A DNA stretch of 64,000 bases, from positions 62,263,701 through 62,327,700 of the forward strand of contig OY292275.1 of assembly GCA_958496175.1 (NCBI GenBank). The letters are read 5' to 3'. A program made the position numbers and the translations under genes. Source of the stretch: Sisyra terminalis (taxonomy: Eukaryota; Arthropoda; Insecta; Neuroptera; Sisyridae). Below the pieces are notes generated by a model. That model was not told the DNA's origin. It saw nothing but the letters and a program-made list of their open reading frames with translations, and did no database searches. Shown here piece after piece: positions 12,119-22,060 of the stretch. How positions within the stretch are numbered: the stretch's first letter is position 1; each line of letters starts with the position of its first letter.

Positions 12119-12403
12119 GGTAATGAAAAGATCTACAACTTTTGCAAATTCATTATCAATAGTAATACTGAAGTATATTGGGTATACTAAAGCTGTACAT
12201 CATTATTGGTGAAAAATGTCATTTATTACATAATGTTCTGGACAACTAGCTTCCTGTGGCAAAATTATTGTGCAAAATAGCTGGATTTTTAAATAATACT
12301 TTTGGTAGAAGATTAAACTCGGAAGTCGAACTTTTCGATATTTTTATTGCCTTTATAAAGGAGCATAAAAATCAGCCGAATATAATACAAGAATTGTTTA
12401 AAA

Positions 12404-12733
12404 ATGAGAACTGGAATTGATGTAGAATATTATTTTTATATCAATCAAGACAATGCACTGTGTCACAAATCAATGAAAACAATGGCAAAATTGCATGAAT
12501 TGGGCTTCGAATTGCTCCCGCATCCGCCATATTCGCCAGATCTGTCCCCCAGCGACTTTTTCCTGGTCTCAGACCTCAAAAGAATGCTCGCTGGAAAGAA
12601 ATTTAGCGCCAATGAAGAAGTAATCGCCGAAACTGAGGCTTATTTTGAAGTAAAAGACAAATCGTACTACAAAAATGGTATCGAAAAGTTGGAAGATCGC
12701 AATAATCGCTGTATCGGCAACTATGTTGAATAA
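12404..12733 (+). pseudogene. Mariner transposase, C-terminal remnant (irritans-like)
   Basis: The translation contains INQDNALCHKSMKTMAKLHE, HPPYSPDLSPSDFFL and DLKRMLAGKKFS, which are typical of mariner transposases with a D,D34D catalytic triad. The second Asp (QDN) and third Asp (SPDLSPSD) are present. The N-terminal DNA-binding half and the region of the first Asp are absent: the sequence upstream of about 12440 does not look like mariner. The ORF ends with a stop directly before the 3' untranslated part and terminal repeat. The protein would be inactive. This is a 5'-deleted copy, and the start at 12404 is only the first ATG of the remaining frame. Confidence 0.9.
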
Positions 12734-12773
12734 TAAAATTGAATTTTGCCAAAAAAATGTGTTTTACTATGGT

Positions 12774-12802
12774 AGACCGGGGACTTTTCAATTGGCCTGT
12801 TA
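12774..12802 (+). repeat. Mariner 3' terminal inverted repeat and TA target base pair
   Basis: AGACCGGGGACTTTTCAATT followed by GGCCTGT and then TA. Its complement resembles the irritans/Himar-type terminal repeat (ACAGGTTGGCTGATAAGTCC and onward) with a few changes. It lies 40 bp after the transposase stop, as in intact mariners. Confidence 0.85.
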
Positions 12803-13315
12803 GACTGGGTGAAAAAAATCGACTATTTTCTATTTTTTATATGTGCTTTCTTTTTTGCGTCAATGCTATCAAACTATCAAGGTAAAAAAATTCATCTGCA
12901 CATATTTTTATAGAAAATTAAATTGCCTACAAAAAAGGTCTCTTTGAAAATTTTCACCAGACCCGCCGTTTCCGAATAATCAAGCTTCAGACATTAGTAT
13001 AATTTTTAGATTTCTCTTCTTTATTTTGGAATTTTGTAACTAAGGAACAAATAAATATATAGAAATGAACAATTTAGATTGTTGAAGGGAATTTAATGCT
13101 CTACAAAAAAGGTCTCTTAACGTTTTTACATAAAATCACTTTTTCAAAAGTTATTCAACAATAATTTAATTTTTCCTTCAACTTTAATTGTGTATAACTT
13201 TTGACAAAGGGATTTTATATAAAAACGTTAAGAGACCTTTTTTGTAGAGCATTAAATTCCCTTCAAGAATCTATATTGTTCATTTCTATATATTTATTTG
13301 TTCGTTAGTTAGAAA
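12801..13315. mobile_element. Foldback element with right arm truncated
   Basis: It starts TAGACTGGG at the mariner boundary. The left arm includes GCTCTACAAAAAAGGTCTCTT (about 13098-13118) and its inverse is at 13229-13251. The whole segment resembles the intact palindrome at 62252-63129, including the block ACCAGACCCGCCGTTT. The outer part of the right arm is missing where family A sequence begins near 13320. Confidence 0.75.
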
Positions 13316-13324
13316 TTTCCAAAT

Positions 13325-13476
13325 TTGAACATTTGTTTAAATTTATGGTTTATGGTATGATTTTTATATATTATTATATTAAATTATACTACTACATAAA
13401 TTGGACCGCAATATATTCTATATATTGTGTATAACTGTTTAAAGTCAGCGAAAAAAATTTATTTTGATGTGATTGC
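13325..13476 (+). mobile_element. Family A remnant (right arm and tail only)
   Basis: It carries CATAAATTGGACCGCAATAT, then AACTGTTTAAAGTCAGCG and an A-run, matching the 3' arm and tail of 26488-26832. The centre and left arm are absent. Confidence 0.8.
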
Positions 13477-14276
13477 TAACTAATTAACATATAAAAATAT
13501 TTTTTTGATAGGTGTCATTTTAAGGGTTGGTATAAAAAACCACTCCCAAAAATTATATTTCTCGTTTTTCACTATTTCTGATATTGCAAAAATTCTCAAA
13601 AAAAATATATTACAATTAGTTTACTGATAGTCATGTATAGTTTCAATTTCATGGGATATTTTCAATACGTAATGAGAAAAAGAAATATTTACGTTAAGGG
13701 GTATCACCCCTATTATTCTCTTATTACAATGGTTAAGGGTGTAAGTTTAAATGTATGGATATCTTAGATCAAAAACAATAAAAATAAGGGAAGATTTCTG
13801 CATTAGACGCGAGTGTAGTTTTCAAATGCTTAATCGGCTAGATCCTTTACAGATATTTAGTTAAGGATAATAATTAACGTCAAAAGTGCAAAGGAGGTAA
13901 AAAAAAAAAAAAAATTTTGCATCTGGGACTTAGGATCAAAGAATTGGAAACCTTTGCTCTAATGCAGTGTTTTTTAACATTTTAAGTGCAATGCACTCCT
14001 TTGAATCTGAACATAGGTCTTCAAAAAAAAAAATTGCATTTTTTGGCGAAAATAATCCAAAATTTCATAATTTATATTGTAAGGGGGTTTTTTTGAACCC
14101 CAAAAGTATTTTTTCACATTGCCAGGGGTGCGAGCACCCCTGGTTAAAAAACACTGCTCTAATGTATCTATTTTTTTGTTATTACTATTTTATTATTGAC
14201 CTATTAAAATCCACTTCCTAATTAATAAAGGCATTTTCCTTTTTTTCAATTCCTCTTGCTTTTCGGTTGATTGAAC
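13477..14276. other. Intronic sequence; no recognised feature
   Basis: A+T-rich. One short imperfect inverted pair (near 13967 and 14145, TGCAGTGTTTTTTAACAT against TTAAAAAACACTGC) suggests another small degenerate TIR element of about 200 bp. Confidence 0.4.
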
Positions 14277-14431
14277 CTAAGGTTTATAAAATACACAGGT
14301 GGCCTCATGCGCCACGTGATGTATCCAGAAGAAATTCGTACATATATTCAGATTGATTAAAATTTCAAAATTCTTCGTATGACGTCATTTTCTTTTTCTA
14401 ATGGGACAACCTGTGTAATTTATAAACTCAG
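14277..14431. mobile_element. Family D short MITE, copy 1
   Basis: Ends are inverted (TTTATAAAATACACAGGT against ACCTGTGTAATTTATAAA). The interior has TATCCAGAAGAAATTCGTAC and CTTCGTATGACGTCATTTT. It is about 85 per cent alike by eye to 53179-53334. No clear target duplication is seen at this copy. Confidence 0.8.
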
Positions 14432-15751
14432 GCTGGTACCTTTACCAAATCGTCTGTCCATTTCAGTGGCGTCCTTCTTTTAGTCTCACTTTAGTTCAAT
14501 TTGGTTTATCATACTTTTTTTTGTTTAAAAATGCATGTGCATAAGTGCAACATAGTGGAAATGAAAAACTTTATTTTTTTTTCGATAAACATTAAAGAAA
14601 ACTCGAAAAAAAATTTATCAATCGATCAGAAAACTTTTTACTACTGAATTTTTTCTGGGAAACTTTAGACTGAAATTTTGTGGTCAATATTGTTATTGTC
14701 GTGCAAGAATGCTTTAGTTAACAAGTTGATTTCCGGGTGCGCTTAACCCTTTTTTTCGTTCGATTTCTTTCGATGTTTGTTCTCGAAATTAGCATCACTT
14801 TGATATTCTTGTCAAGTGAATAAGAGGAAAAAAAAATTAAAATTATTACAATGCCATGCTATTGTATTATATTATACACATTTAGTTAAATATTATGTGA
14901 GTCATCGATGTGTTTTACGTGATTAAATGCATAGAAAAATGGTGGCGAAAGAAAAGGAAACACGTCCCCCCATTGCCTTATAAAGTACTAAGATTGGTTT
15001 TTTTTCTATGTGGAAAAATTTGAATAAATATTGAGTGTTACGTAAGATGTTAAAAGTCATGTAACATATAATGTTGTTGTCTTATGATTAGTCATAATAA
15101 ACATGAAGAGATTAGGTGGCGAATATTTATAATCAATTTGCATGTCGCATGATTTATTTTTTCTATTATTATAAAATTGATATATAAAGACTAGACATGT
15201 TGATTTTTTCTATTGTCTGCGCCGAATGATTTTTCTAATATAATTTACATATATATATTAAATCATATTTGAAATGTAAAATTTGATTTGCAAATGGCAA
15301 AATATTTTTTCCGACTGCAATTTGATTGTTGCAAATTAAAAATAATGCACTGGGCTATCGCCTGATTCATATTATTTTCGTATAAATAAATTAATTTAAT
15401 GCTAATTTATTAGAAAGTTTCACTAAAAGTCAGTAATTTCATTAAGAACTAATACAATCCCGAAAGGTTGGCATTAAGTTGTTGGGGAATTAAGTGTAAT
15501 AAATCTTTGAAAGTTTTTCGTATAAACTTTTGTGCACTAATGAAAATCTTTGAAGAAAAACAAGAAATATCCCACTTAAGAATTTAGTGGATGTAGTAAA
15601 GATTTTAAAGGATAAAGTTGGTTTAATTCATTATGAAGCTTTTAAGTAAAGCTTTGTAAATTCAAAGCTTTGGATTTTACAGACAAATTTCTGCAGGCAG
15701 AAAAATTTGCACCCTAAAAAGCTAAATGTTTGATAAATGGAAATATTTATT
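14432..15751. other. Intronic sequence with no recognised feature
   Basis: A+T-rich. AATATTTAT at 15742-15750 is the probable left target duplication of the next element. Confidence 0.45.
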
Positions 15752-16609
15752 AAGGTGGGTCAAAAAAATCGATTATTTTTTTTTTACAAGTAACGCGGAA
15801 AAATGGGTTGCTAAACATCTTAAAAAAATTCTCACCAAGTATGAGCTTTTAATTTTAATAGGAAGATCCTCCGCATCGCAGTTTTGTATTTTTTTCTCAG
15901 TCCAATAGAAAAAAATTCATACCTCATCATTTATCGATTGTACAGAAAAATGTTTTGAGTGAATTTTTTAGGAAATTTAATGCTCTACAAAAAAGGTATC
16001 TTATATTTTTTCCGTAAGTCTCACCATTTGAAAGATATTAAGGTTTTAATTTTGATTATTTTAAGACAAATTTCATTTTTGTTTATGAATTTTATAACTC
16101 GACAATAAATGACTCTTATACAATGCGCAATACGACTTTTTGATGATGAATATCTTTTGAACGGTTAATTTAATCGCCAAAACATAAGCAACCATTTTTA
16201 TAGAGCAGTTAATTTCCAACAAAAATTTCTATTGCGCATTGTATAAGAGTCATTTATTGTCGAGTTATAAAATTCATAAACAAAAATGAAATTTGTCTTA
16301 AAATAATCAAAATTAAAACCTTAATATCTTTCAAATGGTGAGACTTACGGAAAAAATATAAGATACCTTTTTTGTAGAGCATTAAATTTCCTAAAACATT
16401 CTTTCAGAACATTTTTCTGTACAATCGATAAATGATGAGGTATGAATTTTTTTCTATTGGACTGAGAAAAAAATACAAAACTGCGATGCGTAGGATCTTC
16501 CTATTAAAATTAAGAGCTCATACTTAGTGAGAATTTTTTTACGGTGTCCAGCAACCCATTTTTCCGTGTCACTTGTAAAAAAAAATAATCGATTTTTTTG
16601 ACCCACCCT
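15752..16609. mobile_element. Large foldback element, about 378-bp arms
   Basis: Bases 15752-16130 and 16233-16609 are inverted copies with few differences. The ends are AAGGTGGGTCAAAAAAATCG and its complement. AATATTTAT flanks both sides (15742-15750 and 16610-16618), read as a 9-bp target duplication. It contains GCTCTACAAAAAAGG (about 15983) and the inverse near 16362. Long arms with a 9-bp duplication would fit a Mutator-like element, but no transposase is present to test this. Confidence 0.8.
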
Positions 16610-17069
16610 AATATTTATAGTAGAAAATTTAATGCACTTTCACGAATTGAAAAGAATTGTTTCTTGTATGCATCTAAAATCAACTCTTTGTCAATTAAAA
16701 TTTGTGTCATTCTTTTGGGCAAATTTTTCCAATATTTCAATTCGATTTGTTGAATTTATTTTATTTTTTCTTCGCAAAAAAAAATCTGAAGACAAAAACT
16801 GTCAACAATATGAAAATCCACAAAATTTTAGTGAATTTTTATAGAGCTTACGATTTTTCAAGTTGTATACTTGAAAATATAGTTTAAAAGTTTCAGCAAT
16901 TTGGACAGAAATTTTTTGGTTTTACATTTCTAAGGACTTAGAAGAATAATTACAATATATCTAATAAGTTATGGGATTTAATATTGAGGGATATTATGTC
17001 ATTGTTGAATCATTAATCGATTATCTTAGTTTTAAGTAGAGGAATCCCCTCTTTAACACGATAGATTAG
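16610..17069. other. Intronic sequence with no recognised feature
   Basis: A+T-rich. Overlapping short open frames here resemble nothing known. Confidence 0.4.
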
Positions 17070-17225
17070 ATCAGAGTTGTAGATAATAACGCAATATTGC
17101 TCATAAAAGTATCGATATTTTTGAAAGTGAAATATCGATCTTAAAAACATCGATGTTTTTGAACGATATATTGATATTTTAAAAAAATCGATGTATCGTT
17201 TGCATCCTTAGTTATAGGAAAACGC
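17070..17225. repeat. Repeat with clustered ATCGAT motifs
   Basis: The sequence has TATCGATA, ATATCGAT, CATCGATG and further TCGAT sites within 120 bp. The block CTCATAAAAGTATCGATATT matches, in reverse, 51145-51225 (AACATCGATATT context), so it is a dispersed repeat, not a unique regulatory site. Such motifs resemble DREF/BEAF-type binding sites of flies. Any function is inference. Confidence 0.5.
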
Positions 17226-17602
17226 GTTGTACGATCATTCCCGTATAAATGATTATTAAGGGAAAACTATGTTATGAATGAAATTTTGTGTTTTATTAAA
17301 ACCAAGCTTTAAATAACATCTTTTTACCTATAGAAATATAACGTTGGAAATTTTCGTGTTATATGAGGAAAAACACGTGTTATACAAATGACATGAAAAC
17401 GCGTTATAAGAGTATCATGTTATAAGGGAATTACTATATGTATATCTAGTTTTTTTATTATTCTTCTTCTTTGAACTTTTTCTAATTTTCTCGATCTTTG
17501 GTCTATCTTTGGTAGTACCACAAAATTATCAAAAGAAGCATAAATTATGATCTAATGATCTAATTTTTTTATTTTTTTCAAAACTTATGTAACTATGCAA
17601 AA
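17226..17602. other. Intronic sequence; paired AACGCGTT motifs
   Basis: AACGCGTTGTA near 17221 and AACGCGTTATAA near 17398, with other CpG-bearing TTATA blocks between, suggest an old unrecognised repeat. Confidence 0.3.
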
Positions 17603-17630
17603 CATTTTTTTTTCTTCAGGTAAAATAATG
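17603..17630 (+). promoter_or_regulatory. Candidate recursive splice site (weaker)
   Basis: A run TTTTTTTTTCTTCAG ends at 17620 and is followed at once by GTAAAATAA. An acceptor joined to a donor with no exon between is the ratchet-site arrangement. The donor half is imperfect (A instead of G at +5). Confidence 0.35.
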
Positions 17631-18298
17631 AATACATTTGGTAGTTAGGTTAGCAAATTTATCATTACTGATAGATTTATGTTTCATTATTTTTATTTTT
17701 TTTTCATTTTCATAATTAAAATCTACAATTAAGATAAGAATGTTTTGAATTTTAAATTTGATGAGTATAAAATTTATTTGATGTAAATTTGAATACATTT
17801 GGATGTTATCAACGCGTCAAGCTTATATGCTGGTACAATTAATTTGGCGAAGAAAAAAAAAACTTTTGTTTTTTGGTACAGGTGGTTTATTGAATTTAAT
17901 TCTGAAATTTTTACTTATTAAAAAAAGTTTTTTTTTAGGATTTTTGACTAAGTATTAGACTAAGTTTTCGTTTGTGAACCATTTAAATGTATAGAAAGGA
18001 TAAAGGATAGTTGAGGGATGGTTTTTTTGGTGATTTCTTATATTGTTGCCATGGGTCGCTGTGTAGACCATTTTTTTATACTAGTAACTTCCCGTGAAAA
18101 TATTCACAGCCCAATTGATAAATGACAAAAATTGGCAATTGGATTAAATCTAAATGATAGTTGAAATTGTGTCAATTTGTTATTTTAAATTTTCGACAAA
18201 TATATTTGGTTATTCTCTCTTTACAATAATTGTTTTCTGGTTTTGCTGACATATATATATTTGCCTATTATTGTATTGATTTGTTTACAAAATGCAAG

Positions 18299-18415
18299 AA
18301 TTGGTAAAAATATTCAGAGGACTAGGACTCAAATAATAATCAGTCAAAACTAATGTAATAAATAGTTTTGACTGATTATTATTTGATCCTAGCCCTCTGA
18401 ATATTTTTACCAATT
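18299..18415. repeat. Small foldback, about 52-bp arms
   Basis: The arms 18299-18350 and 18363-18415 are inverted copies (AATTGGTAAAAATATTCAGA against its complement; AATAATCAGTCAAAACTA against its complement). The centre is about 12 bases. The block GGACTCAAATAATAA is shared with family G at 11911. Confidence 0.85.
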
Positions 18416-19061
18416 TATCATCATCGAGGATCTGAAACTCTACAATAAAATGCAAGAAATTTATAAAAGTAATCTTTGAGTTATTAGCGCATTAACAAAT
18501 AGATTCATAGATCAAAAGAAAGACGATGGTTTGTTAGGTCTATTATGAAGCTAAAATATTTTTTTCTAATTTTTTTGGATCCTGGGACCTATAGGGAAAC
18601 AAAAAGTACCCCTTTTAGGGGTATGATCTTCCCTATCTGTTTTTATTTGTTGAGGGACCGATTTTTATCGGTATTTGATTAATATTTTAATCAAAATTTT
18701 GATTTTTGAGTGATTATTATTTCTGGCTAAAATTTAGCATATTTATTTCATCAAAAAAATAATATTTCTTAATTAAAGCTTAAAACCATTTCATGGTGGA
18801 ATAATTTTGATAATTTCCTTCCACTGTTTTGCTTTTAATTGGCTAGAGTTGAAATATATTTATAATTTTTTTTTTGTGTGGAATTAATTGGAATATAAAT
18901 GGCAATATATAATGGAAATTATAATTTAATTATGTTGTTTAAGAAATCAAGCTGACGTAGATAACGTGTTTTATAATTGTAATTTTTTTTGTGGCATTTG
19001 AATGACTTTCTATAGAAAATTTCGTGGTATGAGTTGCCGATCTCATATACCGTTATGTACA
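18416..19061. other. Intronic sequence upstream of the tRNA gene
   Basis: No repeat or ORF was recognised. Elements driving the tRNA are internal to that gene. Confidence 0.4.
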
Positions 19062-19134
19062 GGGGGCGTAGCTCAGATGGTAGAGCGCTCGCTTAGCATG
19101 CGAGAGGTACCGGGATCGATGCCCGGCGCCTCCA
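19062..19134 (+). tRNA. tRNA-Ala (AGC)
   Basis: The 73-nt sequence folds as a complete cloverleaf. The acceptor stem is GGGGGCG with CGCCTCC (one G-T pair) and the discriminator base is A. The D stem is GCTC/GAGC. The anticodon stem is CTCGC/GCGAG with loop TTAGCAT, anticodon AGC. The T stem is CCGGG/CCCGG. The T loop has A at position 54 (ATCGATG), which is usual for insect tRNA-Ala. The A box (TAGCTCAGATGG) and B box (GGATCGATGCC) are intact and there is no intron. CCA is not encoded, as expected in eukaryotes. It lies in the sense direction of the surrounding intron and looks functional. Confidence 0.97.
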
Positions 19135-19136
19135 AA

Positions 19137-19153
19137 TTTTTTTTTTTTTTTTT
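19137..19153 (+). terminator. RNA polymerase III terminator of the tRNA gene
   Basis: An uninterrupted run of 17 T starts three bases after the tRNA. Four or more T residues suffice for Pol III in animals. Confidence 0.9.
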
Positions 19154-19634
19154 GGTTTAATATTTTTCTATCGATAACAATCGGTCTTGAATTCAATTGA
19201 TTTAGCCGACGATTTTTATTTAATTGAATCGTTTTTTTTTTTAAGTAACCGTTATGGGCTATTATCAGATAAAATGGGGCATATGGCCGGCCCGCATCTG
19301 TTGGTCGATTAACATTGATATTGATTTGTTTGATGAATGAAAAGATGATACGTCGTTGATCATATGCTAAATTAATTAACACTTTGCATCAAACTTCTGG
19401 CGAAAAAGTCATTTTTATTTTGTATGAAATTGATATCCTTGAAAATTTACTGTTTCTATGCACTTGAGAAAATATTTACATCTTTGTGTAATTAAATAAT
19501 CAAACAGCTTATGTAAGAATTCATTTGAATAATTCAAGTTCCGTTTAATTGTTAAATTGATGATATAAAATTTAATGGTATTACTTTTGTAATTAATCTC
19601 TTGAACAGATGTGAAATTTTTTGACTAATTTTTG
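19154..19634. other. Intronic sequence with no recognised feature
   Basis: No convincing ORF. Open frames overlapping the tRNA on the minus strand are chance. Confidence 0.4.
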
Positions 19635-19662
19635 TATTTTTTTTTCGTTTCAGGTAAGAGTC
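19635..19662 (+). promoter_or_regulatory. Candidate recursive (ratchet) splice site
   Basis: TTTTTTTTTCGTTTCAG ends at 19653 and GTAAGAGT begins at 19654. A strong pyrimidine tract and acceptor are fused to a strong donor with no exon between, as in the known fly ratchet sites with consensus (Y)nNCAG|GTAAGT. It is on the strand of the phosphatase exon. Splicing here would remove the intron in steps and leave no trace in mRNA. Confidence 0.55.
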
Positions 19663-20164
19663 TTTGTCATTACTTTACGTGAGTATTATTTATCCTATGG
19701 TCAAGTCGTAATTGTTGCAAAAAAATTGGTCAAATTGAAAAATCAATTATTGGTCGAAGTGTGTCACTTGTTGGTAGATCATTTCAATCATTTTCCGGCT
19801 GTTCAATTGTGTTAATAAGTGCATCATTAATATGCATAAGATAACGGATATTGTTCATTGATGCACATTTTATGATATTTTTTTTTCTAAACAAAAAAGT
19901 GTAATTAATGCAAAGTTTTATATATATGTACATGGATGTGTGAGAATGATGTCAGATCCGCTTATTAAACAATGTGCGCTAAATGTGCTTCAACTTTAGA
20001 TTTTGAACGGAGTAATTGTTTTGCAGAGGAAATCTGTGAAATTTATGGAGAAATCATCTTAAAAACTTTGGTAAAATTTGGCTTCATGATTTTGTGGATG
20101 GTCAGATATTTATTTTTTTATTCCCCAAACGGACCAAAGAAAATGTTCAATAGTAATGGAAAAA

Positions 20165-20935
20165 TAATGATACATAGGTAGAAACCTTAAAAATTTGTCA
20201 TAGGATAGGCTTGCTATAAAGGAGCTATATCACCCCAGTTTAGGTCAAATTGCTTCTAAGATAAATCTTAACAGGTAGCCAATGAGATCTGTAAATGTTT
20301 CATATCTCAGATCCAAATAGTCCAGGAAAGCTGAGACATAGCTTAGCAGTTAAATAATAGCCATTGGAGGCAATTTCCTTCCCCGTGCAGTATTTCTGGC
20401 ATACGCTTGACTCAATTTTTCTTCCTATAATTTGGGGATGCTTTCTTCAAATTGCATTGTTAATTGTTAAGTATTTGTAGTCGGAAAATTTGTGATCATT
20501 TTTTCATAAAATGATCAAGTTATTTATTAATTTTGTGGGAAGACATTTTTAGGATGTCAAGAAATAGTAAAACAAATGCAATAATTATAATTTAACTGTT
20601 AACTTTTTCCAAATGTCCAATATCAAAGGAAAAGCAATAGTGATATATAGGTAGATGTCTTAAAAATTTACCATAGGACAGGCTTGCCATAAAAGAACTA
20701 TTGCACCTCAGCTTTGTTACTTGGTCTAATTGTTTCTGAGATAAATCTCAGGTAGCCAATAAATTTTTGATGAATGTTTCATATCTCTGGTCTCCAGGTG
20801 GTTCCAGAAAGCTGAGAAGGCTTTAAGTCATAGCTTAGCAGTCAAATGGTAGGCATAGGTCAAATGGTAGGCTATAGAAGGTAATTTCCTTCCCCGTGCA
20901 GCATTTCTGGCATACGCTTGTCTCAATATTTGGTC
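20165..20935. repeat. Pair of direct repeats, about 255 and 310 bp
   Basis: Copies at about 20165-20420 and 20625-20935 share TAGGCTTGCTATAAA or its variant, CATAGCTTAGCAGT, TTTCCTTCCCCGTGCAG and TTTCTGGCATACGCTTG. They are separated by about 205 bp. The second copy has small insertions. Confidence 0.8.
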
Positions 20936-20943
20936 CAACTAAA

Positions 20944-20994
20944 CAAATTTTGTTACAACTATTGATTTTAAATCAATAGTTGTAACAAAATTTG
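20944..20994. repeat. Perfect inverted repeat, 25-bp arms, 1-nt loop
   Basis: CAAATTTTGTTACAACTATT and five more bases are followed after one T by the exact complement. The left half recurs at about 50093-50120 (AAAATTTTGTTACAACTATT), so it belongs to a dispersed family. Confidence 0.9.
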
Positions 20995-21560
20995 GTGTTT
21001 TAATTGTATATTGAAAAAACGGCATTCTATTCCGGTACACCAATTAGTAAAATGTTAAGAAAATAGGGGTTGTAGCGACATATAATTCACAAAAATGCAG
21101 GAAAATATAGAAAATCAGCTGTTTAATATTAAAACAAAAAGAAAAATTAACAGAACCTCCTTTCAAATCAAAAAATTGAATAAAAAAAGCTATCTATAAA
21201 ATGATTTTTTTTCCTTGAAATTGTATTTTCACGAAATTTTCCAAATTATTAAATACGCTTTACACCTAAATATTTTTATCGTTTTGTGAAATATAAGACT
21301 TGGAAAATTTTTCAACCCTTTTGGACTTTTTCAATATCTTGAAAACTTTTTTTTTTACAATTTTAATCATATGTTTGCTAACTTTTTTTGCATTGCTTTC
21401 TTTCAACCCTCCTCATCTCCCCCACTAACCCACATATTATCACCCGCCATTTTTCTCCGGCAATATATGTTTCAAGTGTGAGAAATAATTAGAACCATTT
21501 ATGCATTTTCCAAATGCCTGGTTTTCTCTTTGTTGTAAAACAAATGTTTTGTTCCATAAG
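20995..21560. other. Intronic sequence with no recognised feature
   Basis: A+T-rich up to 21400, followed by a C-rich patch near 21410-21460. Confidence 0.4.
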
Positions 21561-22060
21561 AATGCTCAAACACAAAACGAACGTGGGCTGCTTATCACCC
21601 ACTTGAAACCTACCAAGTTAAGGGATGAACCCTTCATTTTCTCCTCTTCAGGCATTCCAAGTGGAAATAATCACCTAGTTTACATTTTCTCCGCATTTTT
21701 TTTTCTTTTTCTTGTGTCTAGGCCGATTAAGGGGTTCACAAACTTGAGTCAAAAACGTGGAAAACCCACGTCCGTGGGGCTTCTCTGGTTATCCAAAAGC
21801 ACCCCCCACTTGACCCTCGTTTATTTATCGAAAACTTGTCGCTCAAGTGTTTATTAAGCTCAACAGCAAGCGCAGCAAATTGTAATGACAATAACAACAG
21901 TGTTTGGGGGGTGATATCACCCCCAATCCACCCCATTTGTCTAGAACAAAAAATTTCATATTCCATGCTCGAATTATCCCATTATTCCTTTCGCTTTTTG
22001 CTGTAGAACACCATGCACGCGGGTACTTATTTAGAACCGTCATCGAATCGTTCCGCCATT
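21561..22060. other. Less A+T-rich unique block
   Basis: The G+C content is clearly above the surroundings and no repeat partner was found in the window. It includes CTCCTCTTCAGGCATTCC (21645-21660), an acceptor-like string, and the 18-bp palindrome at 21907. Open frames exist on both strands but none looks like a known protein. A conserved regulatory block is one possibility. Confidence 0.35.
21907..21924. repeat. Perfect 18-bp palindrome
   Basis: GGGGGTGATATCACCCCC reads the same on both strands. Too short to assign; it could be a dimeric protein site. Confidence 0.8.

Noticed and set aside
19053..19382. 109-codon minus-strand frame
   Set aside because: It is the antisense of the tRNA-Ala gene and its T-run.
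21501..21857. 118-codon plus-strand frame and acceptor-like string at 21645-21653
   Set aside because: The frame spans the acceptor, the composition is unlike a protein, and minus-strand frames of similar length overlap.
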